64,000 nt of DNA from Distichodus sexfasciatus (lineage: Eukaryota; Chordata; Actinopteri; Characiformes; Distichodontidae), in the NCBI GenBank assembly GCA_032718565.1, contig JAVGVS010000683.1, positions 1 through 64,000 of the forward strand. Direction: 5' to 3'. Shown piece by piece: positions 1 to 10,205 of the stretch (position 1 is its first letter; each line of letters begins with the position of its first letter). Under the pieces are notes generated by a model. It had not been told where the DNA came from. It was given only the letters and a program-made list of their open reading frames with translations, and made no database searches. A program made the translations under genes and the position numbers.

Positions 1-70
1 ATATATATATATATGTATATATTTTAGTGCTCATATAATGACAATAAAGGCATTCTAATACTAAGAATTC
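1..70 (+). repeat. AT microsatellite and LINE-like tail
   Basis: The window opens with (AT)7 followed by TATATATTTT. Bases 38-55 read ATGACAATAAAGGCATTC, which resembles the terminal words of many fish non-LTR retrotransposon 3' ends. Only a few tens of bases are present because the element, if real, starts outside the window. Confidence 0.35.
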
Positions 71-89
71 TACTGTCAGAAATGCTCCG

Positions 90-308
90 AGATCTGTAAC
101 AAAAGTGCATGTGTGTTGCATTTAGAAATTTAGAAATGCTCTTGTTACTTTGAACAATGTCATTAGAATGTGACCAAAAATGTAGTTTTTTTAGCCATGC
201 TCATTTACCTTATAAATTAGTTTTTAGTGCCGTTGAAAATATTTAGTTCCTTGAGCCACAAATTTCTAAATGCAACAACACACACACGCTTTGTTACAGA
301 TATCGAGA
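90..308. mobile_element. Fold-back (inverted-repeat) element
   Basis: The left arm (about 90-132, beginning AGATCTGTAACAAA) and the right arm (about 262-308, ending TTTGTTACAGATATC) are near-perfect reverse complements over about 42 bases, around a loop of about 130 bases. Each arm carries a GT/CA run and the word GCATTTAGAAATTT. Short size, long arms and no reading frame suggest a non-autonomous DNA element. I see no clear target-site duplication, so the superfamily is open. Confidence 0.6.
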
Positions 309-619
309 GACATCCCTCCTTACTTAAAATTCATCACCTGCATGACTCCAGATAAGTTCCACCCAAGATCTGAGTGTGTGTGTGTGTTATAAATGCAGAG
401 ATAGCAGTTTAAGTGTGCAGGCGTTTCCAGCGTTACTATTCCACTCAGCTAAGTGCACTAGCTCTGGGGAAGCGCTTTTAACTTGCCAAAAAACGAGAAA
501 AAGAGAGTGAGGAAAAGTGAAAAAATAAAAACGACTTTCCTAATGTTGTGTAGCACCAAACTGCCTCCCAGATCCTTCCAGTCGCTTTTGGTCTCTTCAG
601 CATTTGTTTCATTTTGACG
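309..619. other. No recognised feature
   Basis: This stretch has a short GT run near 374-388 and AG-rich sequence near 490-530. I see no repeat family, no exon-like reading frame and no RNA gene. Confidence 0.5.
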
Positions 620-925
620 AGCTGTCCAACAAGTTGGCGGAATTTGCGAGTGTGTGAGTGTGTGTGTGTGTGTCAGTGTTCATGTTTTTAGTGGATTGTG
701 AGGGGCTTGAGTGTTCCCTAAAGGACAGGGCAGCTAAAAATTGTGTGTTTTTTTAATGGTTTGTGAGGATTGGTCCACATAATGAGAAACAATGTTACAG
801 AAAATGTCATTTGAGAAACTAAAAGAGGTAAAATGTTAACTTTAGGTTACTAAAAGTTATAGTTTGGTGTAGCTTTATTATTATTTAGGTTATAGGTTAG
901 GTTTAGGTTATTATAAGGTTAGAGT
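620..925 (+). repeat. Interspersed repeat family G, plus copy
   Basis: A (GT)n run is followed by GTGAGGGGCTTGAG-type words, then GAGAAACTAAAAGAGGTAAA and several degenerate TTAGGTTA steps. The same words recur in reverse complement at 58960-59270, so this is a dispersed repeat family. The layout (GT run, gtgaggac, gagaaactaaaagagg, ttaggtta) resembles a common fish repeat of unassigned class. Confidence 0.55.
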
Positions 926-934
926 TAGGGCTAT

Positions 935-1300
935 TCAAGATTCAAGATTCTTTATTCATACAGGTACAACATGCAGTGAAATGTATCCTGATCCGCTCTT
1001 TGACCATGCAATTATGGCAATAGAACAATAGAACCTTAAAATAACTTAAAAATGAGGAGATAAAGGGAAAGAGATAAAAAAGAAAAACTATGACATATAC
1101 AACAAGGTGCAATGGATTTAAATGGTGCAATGAGTGCAGTGTGCAATGTTTTAAAGTGCCAAGTGCAGCTGCACAGCAAATATTGAACAGTAAAATGTCA
1201 GACAATATAAATGATCATAACAATGGAGTTAAGAGGCAGTATTTATTATTAAGTTTAAATCATGTACAGTATATTGAATTAGCATGTGTATTAATATTAA
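935..1300 (-). mobile_element. Probable LINE 3'-end remnant (antisense)
   Basis: It begins with TTCAAGATTCAAGATTC and TTTATTCATACAGG, the reverse complement of a retrotransposon tail, and continues with A-rich words and GTGCAATG/GTGCAGTG steps typical of antisense non-LTR 3' untranslated regions in fish. No reverse transcriptase codons are present. The two overlapping open frames here (942-1205 minus, 1090-1443 plus) are low-complexity and not credible genes. Confidence 0.45.
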
Positions 1301-1394
1301 TAAGACAAATAAGGCAAATACTACTACTACCACTACTACTAATAATACTAATAATAATAATACATGAAGTAACTAATAATCTAATTATCATTCC

Positions 1395-1465
1395 TCCATT
1401 CATTCATTCTTTATCCGAACTACTTTATCCTAACTGGGGTTAAGGGGCGATTAGAACCAATACCA
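1395..1465 (-). mobile_element. SINE-B tail fragment
   Basis: The words CATTCATTCATTCTTTATCC and CCTAACTGGGGTTAAGG match the antisense 3' end of SINE-B, as seen at full length at 3643-3986. Only the tail survives. Confidence 0.45.
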
Positions 1466-1468
1466 GGA

Positions 1469-1690
1469 ACTTCAAAGTCAAAGTAAACTTTATGATCATC
1501 TCTCCTATATGCTGTACAGATATACAGAGAGACGAGACGACGTGGCTCCAGGTTTAACAGTGCACAGAACATGGAAAAAAGAACAAATAGAGCATATAGA
1601 ATAAACAATATATGAATAGAATATAAAATATACACTTTAAACTAGAAGTAGAAAAAGACAGAATAAGGATACAAGTTTCAACCTTGAGGG
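1469..1690 (-). mobile_element. LINE-Z 3' tail (antisense)
   Basis: Antisense copy of the tail seen at 32500-33058 and 49965-50240. Shared words are GAGACGACGTGGCTCC and TGCTGTACAGATATACAGAG, with a degraded AAAGTCAAAGTAAACTTTAT terminus. In sense orientation the element ends in an AATAAAGTTGACTT-like repeat, the hallmark of a non-LTR retrotransposon tail. It is 5'-truncated. Confidence 0.55.
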
Positions 1691-1840
1691 CGCGAGGCGG
1701 GGACCAACACTGGGCAGGTGCCAACACGCCACAAGGCAATAATCAAATTAAGGAAATTTTTTAACCAATTAAAAACTGGTCATTATCAACCACAAAGCTC
1801 CTCTAGTTTAGAGTTTGTTTTATAGTCCATTTAAAAGTTA

Positions 1841-2066
1841 ATGATTATTTGTCATTGTGAACACAGCACAGCACACACTACACCACAACCACATGTGACC
1901 TCTGCATTTGACACATCCGTGAAAGAGCTGTGGGCAGCTGACATGGCCACCAGCCAGGGAGGAGTTCTCGGAGTTCTTTGCTCATGAGTACCTCAGTGGT
2001 ACCTTTATTGGTCTGAGATTCAAGCCGGCGACTTTCTGATCACGGGATCAACGCTCTAACTGCCCC
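1841..2066 (-). mobile_element. SINE-A, minus, near full length
   Basis: It runs from the antisense tail (GATTATTTGTCATTGTGAAC) to the antisense head (AACGCTCTAACTGCCCC). The B-box region is diverged (TTCAAGCCGG instead of TTCGAACCGG). SINE-A is tRNA-derived, because its intact copies hold both RNA polymerase III promoter boxes at tRNA spacing. This copy is old. Confidence 0.8.
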
Positions 2067-2147
2067 CAACTCAACGTGTCTCATGTATGTGTTATTCCTA
2101 AATGAAGTTATTAAAGAGTACAAAATTCACACCTCGAGCTCCCATAA

Positions 2148-2630
2148 GGCAGTTGGTAGTACAACGGTTAGGAAGTTTAAGTCCCAGACCACTTAGGTAC
2201 TCATGAGCACTGCAAAAAATGCCTTTTTAAAAATAAGAAAAAAATTACTATTTTTGGGATTAATTTACAACTTAAGCAGAATATACTAGTTTTTTTCTCC
2301 AATTCTCTTGAAACAAGTAAAAATATACTTACAGTCTACCTGTTAACACAACTCCTTCACCAATGTAGGTTGTTTTAAGAAAGAAATGCTCAAAATTAGT
2401 TGTATTACCTAGGTAGGATAACTGAAGATAAATGTTCTTGAAACAAGTCAAATAATCTAAACAATATTCAGTCTTACCAAGAAAATAAATCCAAAAAATG
2501 GTGTAACAAGATTAAAATGCTGAATTCAAGTCAATTACACTTGTACAGATTTTTATTTTTTGCAGTGAGCAAGGTACTGTCCCCAAACACCGTGTGCTGT
2601 GTTTTCAATCATAAATCATCACTCAACTTA
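2148..2630 (+). mobile_element. SINE-A, plus, interrupted by a DNA element
   Basis: The head is at 2148-2207 (GGCAGTTGGTAGTACAACGG, then ACTTAGGTACTCATGAG). The body resumes at 2568 with AGCAAGGTACTGTCCCC and decays to ATCATCACTCA by 2630. The B-box segment is shortened. The 2208-2567 insertion lies between the two halves, so the uninterrupted SINE copies elsewhere in the window serve as the empty site. Confidence 0.8.
2208..2567 (-). mobile_element. CACTG-terminus MITE, copy 1 (internally deleted)
   Basis: Begins CACTGCAAAAAATGCC and ends ATTTTTTGCAGTG, a terminal inverted repeat of 13 bases. It is in antisense orientation relative to the other three copies and lacks about 100 internal bases that they carry. 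It is inserted in a SINE-A. Comparison with uninterrupted SINEs (CATGAGCAAGG) shows that AG is duplicated on both sides, so the target duplication is 2 bp. CACTG ends with a 2-bp duplication suggest the CMC (CACTA/Mirage/Chapaev) group; that assignment is inference. Confidence 0.85.
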
Positions 2631-3642
2631 ATCATACAAACTCCAGATTTGGTTTCTACAGTATAAGTAACATCTAGTCGGTGCAGGAGTCAGTGGAAGC
2701 ACTTCACAGTAATACAGGAGCGTGTATGTGTGTGTGTGTGGGAGTGTGTGGGAGAGTACGTGTAGTAGAATGTTTCATCATATAGTGATAGACTGGCTTG
2801 AGAAGATTGATAACAAGGCCCAGCTCCTCTGTTTACTCCTTCCTTCCTTCCTTCCCCAATCGATACGTCCCTCTCCTCCTCCTCCGTCGCTCCATCTCTC
2901 CGGCACTCGGCCTGCTGTGACTAATTATCTGGTGCCAGTGTTTTTGGGTGCCGAGTTTGCTGCGAGTGTGTGTGTGTGTGTGTTTACGTGGAGAGTTTTG
3001 GGTTGGAGCCCGATTGCGCTGGTGAAAACATAAACTCCTCCACCCCGATCCATATGGACGTCTCTCACTCCTCCTGTAGGTTTCGGTTCCCGCTGTAACC
3101 AAATGCTGTAAATCTAGATATTTTTCTGTTTTCCACTATTTTCACAACATGGTTTAATCCTCTACTCTTTTAAAAGTAGGTGACATGGTTAGGTGTGGAA
3201 GAACAAGGTACAAATGCAGAGTTGAACATGACAAGCTTTTAATCGGGGACACGGAGACGAAATGGCAACTTTAATCAGTGCCACTCAAAACTGAAACTAA
3301 ACAACGACATGAGGGCCAAAATCAGAACAAAACCGAAACAGTGCGGGCCGTAGAGCATGCACAACGACAGTCTCCACTCCGAGGCGGTGGCTCTCTACGT
3401 ACAATAAAAGAAGTCTCCTAGTGTCCTGGCACAGACAAAAAAGGGAAAAAGAACAAAAATGAGACATAAAACGACAAACACAGGTGAAACAGGTACTGTA
3501 TGGCAAACAACATGATAAGTGGGCGGAAACAAAGGTAACAATCAGTACTCCAGGGACATGGAGCAAGAGAGAGCAGATGGCAAGGATGTTACAAAAGAGC
3601 TTTAAAGAGGCCAGAAATGTTTAGTTGTTGCTGAATTCCAGC
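2631..3642. other. Low-repeat DNA with GT microsatellites
   Basis: GT-rich runs lie near 2722-2765 and 2964-2982, and (CTTC)n-like sequence near 2840-2860. The segment 2830-3080 is pyrimidine-rich and CpG-retaining (GTTTGCTGCGAG, CCGATTGCGCTGG). I see no splice-flanked reading frame. The open frames over the GT runs are translation artefacts. Confidence 0.4.
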
Positions 3643-3986
3643 ATTCACTCATTCATTCATTCAACCGCCGAATCCCAACTCGGGTCACAGGGGGACAGGA
3701 GCCTGTCCCAGGAACTACGGGCCAACACAACGCGGGGTACACACATGCACCTTCCGTGGCCCACACATTCACACCTTACATGGCCAATTTAGAGTCACCA
3801 ATTAACCTATATTGCATGCTTTTGGACAGTGGGAGGAAAGCAGAGCAACCACAGGAAACCCCCGTGGATACGGGGAGAGCATGCAAACTCCACACAGCAA
3901 GTCCTCACAGCTGACCTGGGGATCGAACCCAGGACCTTCTCGTTGTGAGGCAGCAACGCTAAACCACTGCACCACTGTGCTGCCCC
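3643..3986 (-). mobile_element. SINE-B, minus, full length
   Basis: Reads from the tail repeat (CATTCATTCATTCA) through GAATCCCAACTCGGG, CAATTTAGAGTCACCAATTA, GGGGAGAGCATGCAAACTCC and the antisense B box GATCGAACCCAGGACC to the antisense head TGCACCACTGTGCTGCCCC. Head and B box are tRNA-like. This is the most complete of the SINE-B copies here and serves as their reference. Confidence 0.8.
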
Positions 3987-4946
3987 ATTTGAAATGTTAA
4001 AAAGTCATATGTGGACCAACATTATTTATTCCAGAAACACAAATCATAGTTTCTTACACTCAAATCTTACAGTTACTTTTATGACTGTAGTTAATAACAA
4101 TGCAGTCTGTTATGGACTGCTCGGCTTGCTCGACTGCTCAGCTTATATACAAATAGAAAGTGGTATATACGAGGACAGGTTGGGCCTAGACGACACCAAA
4201 GGAAAGAACAAAGTAAAACAAAACGTCCCTAAGCCTAACTCTCGTTTTTTGTTTTTTTAAACTCTAGTCTAGCTTCAGCTCAAACGAAAACCTACCTAAC
4301 TACACTAATCTCGCTACAAAAAAAAAAAAAACATACAAGGGTGGTGTCCGCCTCTAAATTGGTGTATCTAACAAACGGTAACCTATATGATGCACAATGT
4401 AAATGTATGAAAACAAAACGGAAACAAATGGATAAAGGGTATATACACCATAAAAAGACTGTACAACCAGGAAGTGAACAATGACTTGACAACTAACCTG
4501 ACCCAACCCGACAATGACCAACAAAGTGAGCTATATACAATGAAGCAACGCCATATACACAAGCCACACTATGCACATCAAATTCTCTCAAAAATTCTCC
4601 AACGACCATTGCCGGCGTCTCTTTAAAGGGGTAGGGAGGCGGGAGTTCCGCAACGATCCACCACTGGGAGGCGACAACAACGATCAACCAATCATCCGTA
4701 GGGGCGGACCTGAGGAGAACGAAAGGGAGAGAGAGAAAGAGAGAACACAAAACAGGCGGCGGAAACAAACAACTACGCCGCTGTACCTTTGTACATAACA
4801 AGTCCAAAATATCATCACAAAGCATAGCTTAAAATAAATGTTTTATAGTTATATATAGCCCACAGCACAAAATCTTAAGCCACCCCGATTACATTTTCCT
4901 AACAACATATAAAGAAGGGTTGGATCAAGACTTTTGCACAGTGAAT
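3987..4946. other. No recognised gene or repeat
   Basis: Moderately AT-rich DNA with an A13 run near 4318-4331. Segment 4600-4800 is purine-rich and CpG-retaining (GAGGCGGGAGTTCCGC, GTAGGGGCGGACC) but has no convincing exon. Possible diverged mobile DNA; nothing specific can be supported. Confidence 0.4.
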
Positions 4947-5083
4947 GTGAGTTATTATTTGTCATTGTGAACACACCACAACACAGCACACAGTGAACCA
5001 CAACCAAAATGTGAACTCTGCATTTGACCCATCCATAAAGGAGCAGTGGGCAGCTGACATGGCCAGCACCTGGGGAGCAGAGT
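4947..5083 (-). mobile_element. SINE-A tail half, minus
   Basis: It spans TTATTTGTCATTGTGAAC to GCACCTGGGGAGCAG. The tRNA-like head is missing, so the copy is truncated at its 5' end. Confidence 0.75.
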
Positions 5084-5156
5084 ACGCTCCAGCATTTATG
5101 TAGAATACAAAAAGTCCTGTTTGTCTTCATTTTATAGTACAATTTCTGTGAAGTGA

Positions 5157-5365
5157 AGTTCACACAAATACAAAAGCCACAACACAAAAGCAAAAGTCAC
5201 ATCATGACAACAAAAGCCATGACGCAAATGCAAGAGCCAAATACAAATACAAAAGTCTCAACAAATGCAGACGCAACAATGTAAATAACAAATACACAAA
5301 GGAAAGGCCAACACCACTACAAAAATACAAAAGGCACTCAGATACAAAAACCACAAATATTTACA
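5157..5365 (+). repeat. Minisatellite array B, first block
   Basis: Degenerate tandem copies of an 18-20 bp word, CACAACACAAATGCAAAAGC and variants (ACAAATACAAAAGCCACAAC). The same word forms much longer blocks at 7075-7965 and 49925-51810, always in the same orientation. Units differ by point changes and 1-2 base indels. Confidence 0.75.
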
Positions 5366-5643
5366 GTAAAAAGCAAAAAATTGGTAATTACACTGTAGAG
5401 CTGTAAATTTCAAACATTAGTACGCTTGCTGCTAATACTGTAGATTAACAGTGAGTTTTTACTGTATATCTGCATATTTCGGGTTGTTTTGCTGTCACTG
5501 AGCATGGTGCAGTGATTCAGAACTTTACCCAATGAAACTACAAAACAAAGAGAGACAGGAGTTGTAGTTTTGTGGTGAAATGTGGAACAGGTGCATCACT
5601 TCAGCAATGTGACGATGTACTGAAGGAACTGGAAACTTTTTTA
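5366..5643. other. No recognised feature
   Basis: AT-rich sequence without a repeat or exon that I can identify. Confidence 0.4.
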
Positions 5644-5898
5644 GGGGCAGCTGGTGGCGTAACGGTAGGGTGTTCGCTCCGTGATCAGAAGGTCGCACTT
5701 TGGAATCCAGGCCTGGTAAAGTTACCACTGAGGTACTCATGAGCAAGATACTGTCCCCAGGCACTGCTCCCCGGGGGCTTGTTAGCTGCCCACTGCTCCT
5801 TCACGGATGGGTCAAATGCAGAGGTCACATGTGGTTGTGGTGCACTGTGTGCTGTGCTGTGGTGTGTTCACAATGACAAATAATCACTCACTTTCACT
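5644..5898 (+). mobile_element. SINE-A, plus, full length
   Basis: Starts GGGGCAGCTGGTGGCG, carries the A-box region GTAACGGTAGGG, a decayed B box (TTTGGAATCCAGGCCTGG), then GGTACTCATGAGCAAG, GGATGGGTCAAATGCAGAGG and the tail ACAATGACAAATAATCACTC. It is the best single reference copy of the family. The B box has lost GGTTC. Confidence 0.85.
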
Positions 5899-6475
5899 GT
5901 ATTTTTTACATGTACAGTACATTACTGAGTTATGGAAATTGGTTAGCGACTGGGAGGAAGCTGATTTTCTGTCGTCATGTCTGCATGTAAATGTGTAGCA
6001 AATGGACGCTTGCTTTTAGGGTCTCCTGTGCCTTAGTGAAATGCTTGTAAAAACATAAAGTGGACCTTTAATGGAAGCTTAAAGGACACGTGCTGTCCAT
6101 GGCATCATTTAATTACAATCAGAGAGAAACCCACATGCGCTTCAATATTAAATTCATGTTTAAAGTAAAAAATCTTGACCAGAAGACAGCAGAATCATAA
6201 ATGTTTAAGAGGCTGTACCAAGAGTAATGTAAAAGTGAACATAATAATAATGATCATTTTAATTTATATAGACATGTTCTCAAACCCAACCATTCTTCAC
6301 ATTGTAACAGTAAACCACAAATAACAACTACTAATGAACAAATAACCAAGAGAAATGAACTGTACTGCCCACAACAAATTAGAACTAGACAAACTCAGAA
6401 TAACAACACAGGGAGATTTATGAAAATTTGATATGTTATTATTAAATAATTGTTGGTTAGAATTGTGTGTTGGTA
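5899..6475. other. AT-rich, no recognised feature
   Basis: Rich in AATAATAA-type words near 6240-6260. No repeat family, exon or RNA gene is evident. Confidence 0.4.
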
Positions 6476-6936
6476 CACTGCAAAAAATAAAAATCTGTAC
6501 AAGTGTAATTGACTTGAATTCAGCATTTTAATCTTGTTACACCATTTTTTGGATTTATTTTCTTGGTAAGACTGAATATTGTTTAGATTATTTGACTTGT
6601 TTCAAGAAAATTGAGTTATCCTACCTAGGTAATACAACTAATTTTGAGCAGTTTTTTCTTAAAACAACCTACATTGGTAAAGGAGTTGTGTTAACAGGTA
6701 GACTGTAAGTATATTTTTACTTCTTTCAAGAGAATTGGAGGAAAAAAACTAGTATATTCTGCTTAATTTAAGTTGTGTAGCTTAGTCTTTGAGTATTTTT
6801 TTTCTTGTTTTAAGAAATCTTAGCAAGTGTAATTTTCTTGCTGCACCAGCAGATAATTTTGCTTGAAATAAGTATTTTTTTCCCCCCAAAAATAGTAATT
6901 TTTTTCTTATTTTTTAAAAAGGCATTTTTTGCAGTG
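6476..6936 (+). mobile_element. CACTG-terminus MITE, copy 2
   Basis: A 461-bp element from CACTGCAAAAAATAAAAATC to AAAAAGGCATTTTTTGCAGTG-type end, flanked by TA on both sides (6474-6475 and 6937-6938). Interior words such as CTACCTAGGTAATACAAC and TTGTTACACCATTTTTTGG are shared nearly unchanged with copies 3 and 4, implying a fairly recent burst. No transposase frame is present, so mobility depended on an enzyme from elsewhere. Confidence 0.85.
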
Positions 6937-7074
6937 TAGAGTATTTCTGGCTCCCTACAACTGTTTTAAAATCTTTGTGTTCATTGCAGGTTGAATAACA
7001 TTGTGAGCTGAAGTGACCTGCAGTCGAGTTCCTGGTGAATTAGATTGGTGTCAGTAGTTTTACATAATATAAAA

Positions 7075-7965
7075 GTTGCTTGTGGCATTTGTATTCTCTA
7101 AAAGCAACAAAGCAAATACAAAAGTCTCAAGATAAATACAAATACAACAATAGAAATGCAGGAAACACGACACAAAAATGACAAAAGTCACAGCATAAAT
7201 GCAAAAGCCACAGTGGAAAGGAAACACAATAAAAATTGAATGAGCCTTAAGACAAATGCAGAAGAGCCACAACATGAAGGCAAAAGACACAATGCAAATA
7301 CAAAGACAAGACACAAATACAAACGCACATGAAAGGAAAAGTCATCATGTAAATACATTGCTAATGTAAAAGCCATAATACAAGTACAAAAGCTACAACA
7401 CAAATGCAAAACCCTCAAAAGGTTTGGAGCCACAACATAAATTGGAAATGCAAAAAGCCAGAACATACATACAAATGCTGCAACACAAATATGAAAGCCA
7501 CAACATGAATGCAAAAGTCACAAAAAAGTAAAGAAGCCACAACATAAATTGAAATAACACAATAACCAATGCAAAAGCCACAGCTTAAATACAAATACTA
7601 CAACATGAATGCAAAAGCCAAGTACACAAGCTACACAATATAAAGACAAGAGCCTTAACAAAAATGCAAAACCACAACACAAATGTAAAAAGTATAACAT
7701 AAAGACAAAATATAGATACAAATATCACAAATGCTACAACGCAAATGCAAAGCGTTAACATGAATGCACAACATAAATACAAATACCACACTTACCAATG
7801 CACAACACCACAGTACAAATATAAAAACCTAAAAAAATATAAAAAATTAAAAAGCACAAAAAAGCCACAACACAAATGCAAAAGTTACAACATGAAGATG
7901 AAAGCCACAACGGAAATGCAAACACTAAAACAAAAATACAAAAGCCACAGCATAACGGTAAAGTG
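7075..7965 (+). repeat. Minisatellite array B, second block
   Basis: About 890 bp of degenerate word repeats such as GCCACAACATGAATGCAAAA and CAACACAAATACAAAAGC, period roughly 18-20 bp with frequent slips. The antisense strand gives spurious open frames rich in Cys, Phe and Leu because the unit has few stop codons in those frames. They have no other support. Confidence 0.85.
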
Positions 7966-8648
7966 GTTTTAGTGTTGATTCTTTGACCTTTACGTTGTGA
8001 CTTTTGCAATCATGTCGTAGCTTTAGTGTTTGTGTTACTCTACCCACATGTGCAATCTGAACATCATTTTATAAAAAGTTATGCCCACTTTTGCTGTAAC
8101 TTCCACTGCAGTCCTCATGTGTTGTCTCTGTCGATCGGTCACCTTGCAGCTCAGACTTTGGTCTTGACTTATATTTGGGTCGCTGTTGTTTCTGACTGTG
8201 TCCGAGAGCTGCCAGCTTTGACAGAAGGGCGGCTTTTACCCACATGAAAAACAAGCAGCCGCACTGTGCCACTTTTGGGGAAAACTAATGCATGTGAGAC
8301 AAACCAATTTTTGGTGTGTATAATGGCTCAGGGTTGTGTGGAAGAGCTTGTGCCAGCAATCCTTCAAAAGCTACTGGAACCTGACAGACTTTATACTCAC
8401 AGCTTCCATGCATCAGAAAGGAAACTCTAAAGTTCACAAACTTTACTTTCCTGCACGGCCGCCCTTTATAGATAAGAATATTTCTGACACCAATCCACAT
8501 TCAGTCCAAATTCTTTCACTGTTGCATTGAGAATTACATTAGCAACAGTGATTATTGTATTAAACACCACATCATCAAATGTGTAGCTACAAAACCCTGC
8601 AAAACGCACCATTGCTCCACCTGTCAATAAGACTACCATTAGACAGGG
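7966..8648. other. Low-repeat DNA
   Basis: Segments 8040-8260 and 8290-8530 are balanced in composition and show no repeat words. Short open frames occur on both strands without splice or start context. Could be unique intron or intergenic sequence. Confidence 0.4.
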
Positions 8649-8656
8649 TCATATGA

Positions 8657-8687
<31 letters not shown>

Positions 8688-9310
8688 GAAAAAGGAAAGA
8701 AAGAAGGAAGGATGAAAGAAAGTAAAAAGGAAGAAAAATAAAGCAAGAAAGAGGGATGTAAGGAAGGAAGAAAGAAGGATAGAAAGAACAAAGGAGAAAG
8801 GAAGAAGGACAGAAAGAGAAAATTAGGAAGAAGAAAGACAGAAAGAAAGGAAAAAGAAAAATGAAAGAAAGTAAAAGAAAGAAACAAAGGAAGAACAAAA
8901 GAAGTGGAAAGTAGTAAAAAAGGAAAGAAAGAAGGACATAAATAAAGAAAAAAGAAATGGAAAGAAAAAGAAAGTGCAAATAAAGAAAGAAGAAATGGAG
9001 GAAGGAAGAAAGAAAGCAAAAATGTTAGAAAGAAAGAAAAAAAATGGAAAGAAAGACAGAAGGAAAAAGGAATAAAAGAAAAAAGGACAGAAAGAAAGTA
9101 AAAAGGAAGGAAAATAAAGCAAGGAAGAGGGAAGGCAGGAAGAAAGAAAGACAGAAAGAAAGAGAAAATGAGGAAGAAGGACAAAACAAGAAATGAAAAG
9201 AAAAAGAGCAAATAAATAAAGAAGGAATGAAGGCAGGAAGGAAGGAAGGAAGGGGGTCAGAAAGCAAGAACGATATAAAGAAGGAAAGACAGACAGACAG
9301 AAAGAAAGCT
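8649..9310 (+). repeat. Polypurine tract, (GAAA/GGAA)n
   Basis: Roughly 660 bases of almost uninterrupted purines on the plus strand, built of GAAA, GGAA and GAAG steps with scattered T or C. It starts with about ten perfect GAAA units (8655-8694). Such tracts can form triplex DNA. All long minus-strand open frames here (up to 190 codons of Phe/Ser/Leu) are artefacts of this composition. Confidence 0.9.
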
Positions 9311-9315
9311 CATAT

Positions 9316-9366
9316 TAAGTGAGTGATCCCGGTCATTGTGAACACAGCACAGCGCATAGCTACAAC
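9316..9366 (-). mobile_element. SINE-A tail scrap, minus
   Basis: The words AAGTGAGTGATC and TCATTGTGAACACAGCACAG match the last 50 bases of SINE-A in antisense. It abuts the end of the polypurine tract. Confidence 0.6.
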
Positions 9367-9754
9367 AGGTGTTAGTTTTAGACACGTTTGTCTTTTCTGT
9401 CCTACATAGTTTAGTCGACTGTGAATGAACTGTCATTAAACAGCTGTGATTAATTTGTTCTTATTGATTTCCAGCAATACTCACAACACACATTAGACGT
9501 GTTATTCTTTTCCCAATGTGATCGCTCATGTGATTGTTGTAATATCGCAGCATGCACTAAAAATCTCATGATTGTTTAACAGCCTTGTTTACATATTGCA
9601 CGCTCTGCAGTAAGTGTGCTAAACAGGACAGTATTGCAAAATTGATTCACCAGTGATTTATGTGCATGTTCATCATCAGGGGTTAAAGAGCAGGAAAACG
9701 ACCAGAGCCAAAGAAGACAAACTGCACTGTACAGTAGAGTATGAGTTTAATGAG
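9367..9754. other. No recognised feature
   Basis: Unique-looking sequence between the SINE scrap and array C. Nothing specific seen. Confidence 0.4.
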
Positions 9755-10205
9755 TTTATAGCGTTTACTTTTACAGGACCTAGCTTCTAGTTTCTACTCC
9801 TAGAGGAATAGCTTCTAGTTTCTACTCCAAGTTTGGAGTTTCTTGTTTCTAGTTTACACTTCTAGAGAACTCACTTTCTAGTTTCTAGTTTACACTTCTA
9901 CAGGACTGAGTTTTTAGTTCCCACTTCTTGAGGACTGAGTTTCTTGTTTCTAGTTTCCACTTCTAGTTGATGGAGCTCCAAGTTTTCACTTCTAAAACAC
10001 TATATTTCTTGTTTAAACTTCTAGAGAATTGAGTCTCTAGTTTCCACTTTGAGTGGTCTGAGTTTTTAATTTCTCATTTCTAGTTTCCGCTTCTTGAGAA
10101 CTGAATCTCCATTTTCTAGTTTCCACTTCTAAAAGACTGAATTTCTAGTATTTACTGGTAGATGAATGTATTTCTACTTTCTACTTTCACAGAACTGCAT
10201 TTTAA
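9755..10205 (+). repeat. Minisatellite array C, first block
   Basis: Degenerate tandem unit of about 30 bp built from TTTCTAGTTTCCACTTCTAG followed by AGGACTGAG. About 14 recognisable units occur. A second block of the same unit lies at 11286-11715, about 1.1 kb downstream, in the same orientation. Confidence 0.85.

Noticed and set aside
7060..8009. Several minus frames rich in Cys/Phe/Leu resembling membrane proteins
   Set aside because: All are translations of array B in antisense. The similarity between them comes from the repeated unit.
8587..9267. Long minus-strand open frames (up to 190 codons, Phe/Ser/Leu-rich)
   Set aside because: They are read entirely from the polypurine tract, which has no stops in these frames by composition. 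All three frames are open, which real genes do not show.
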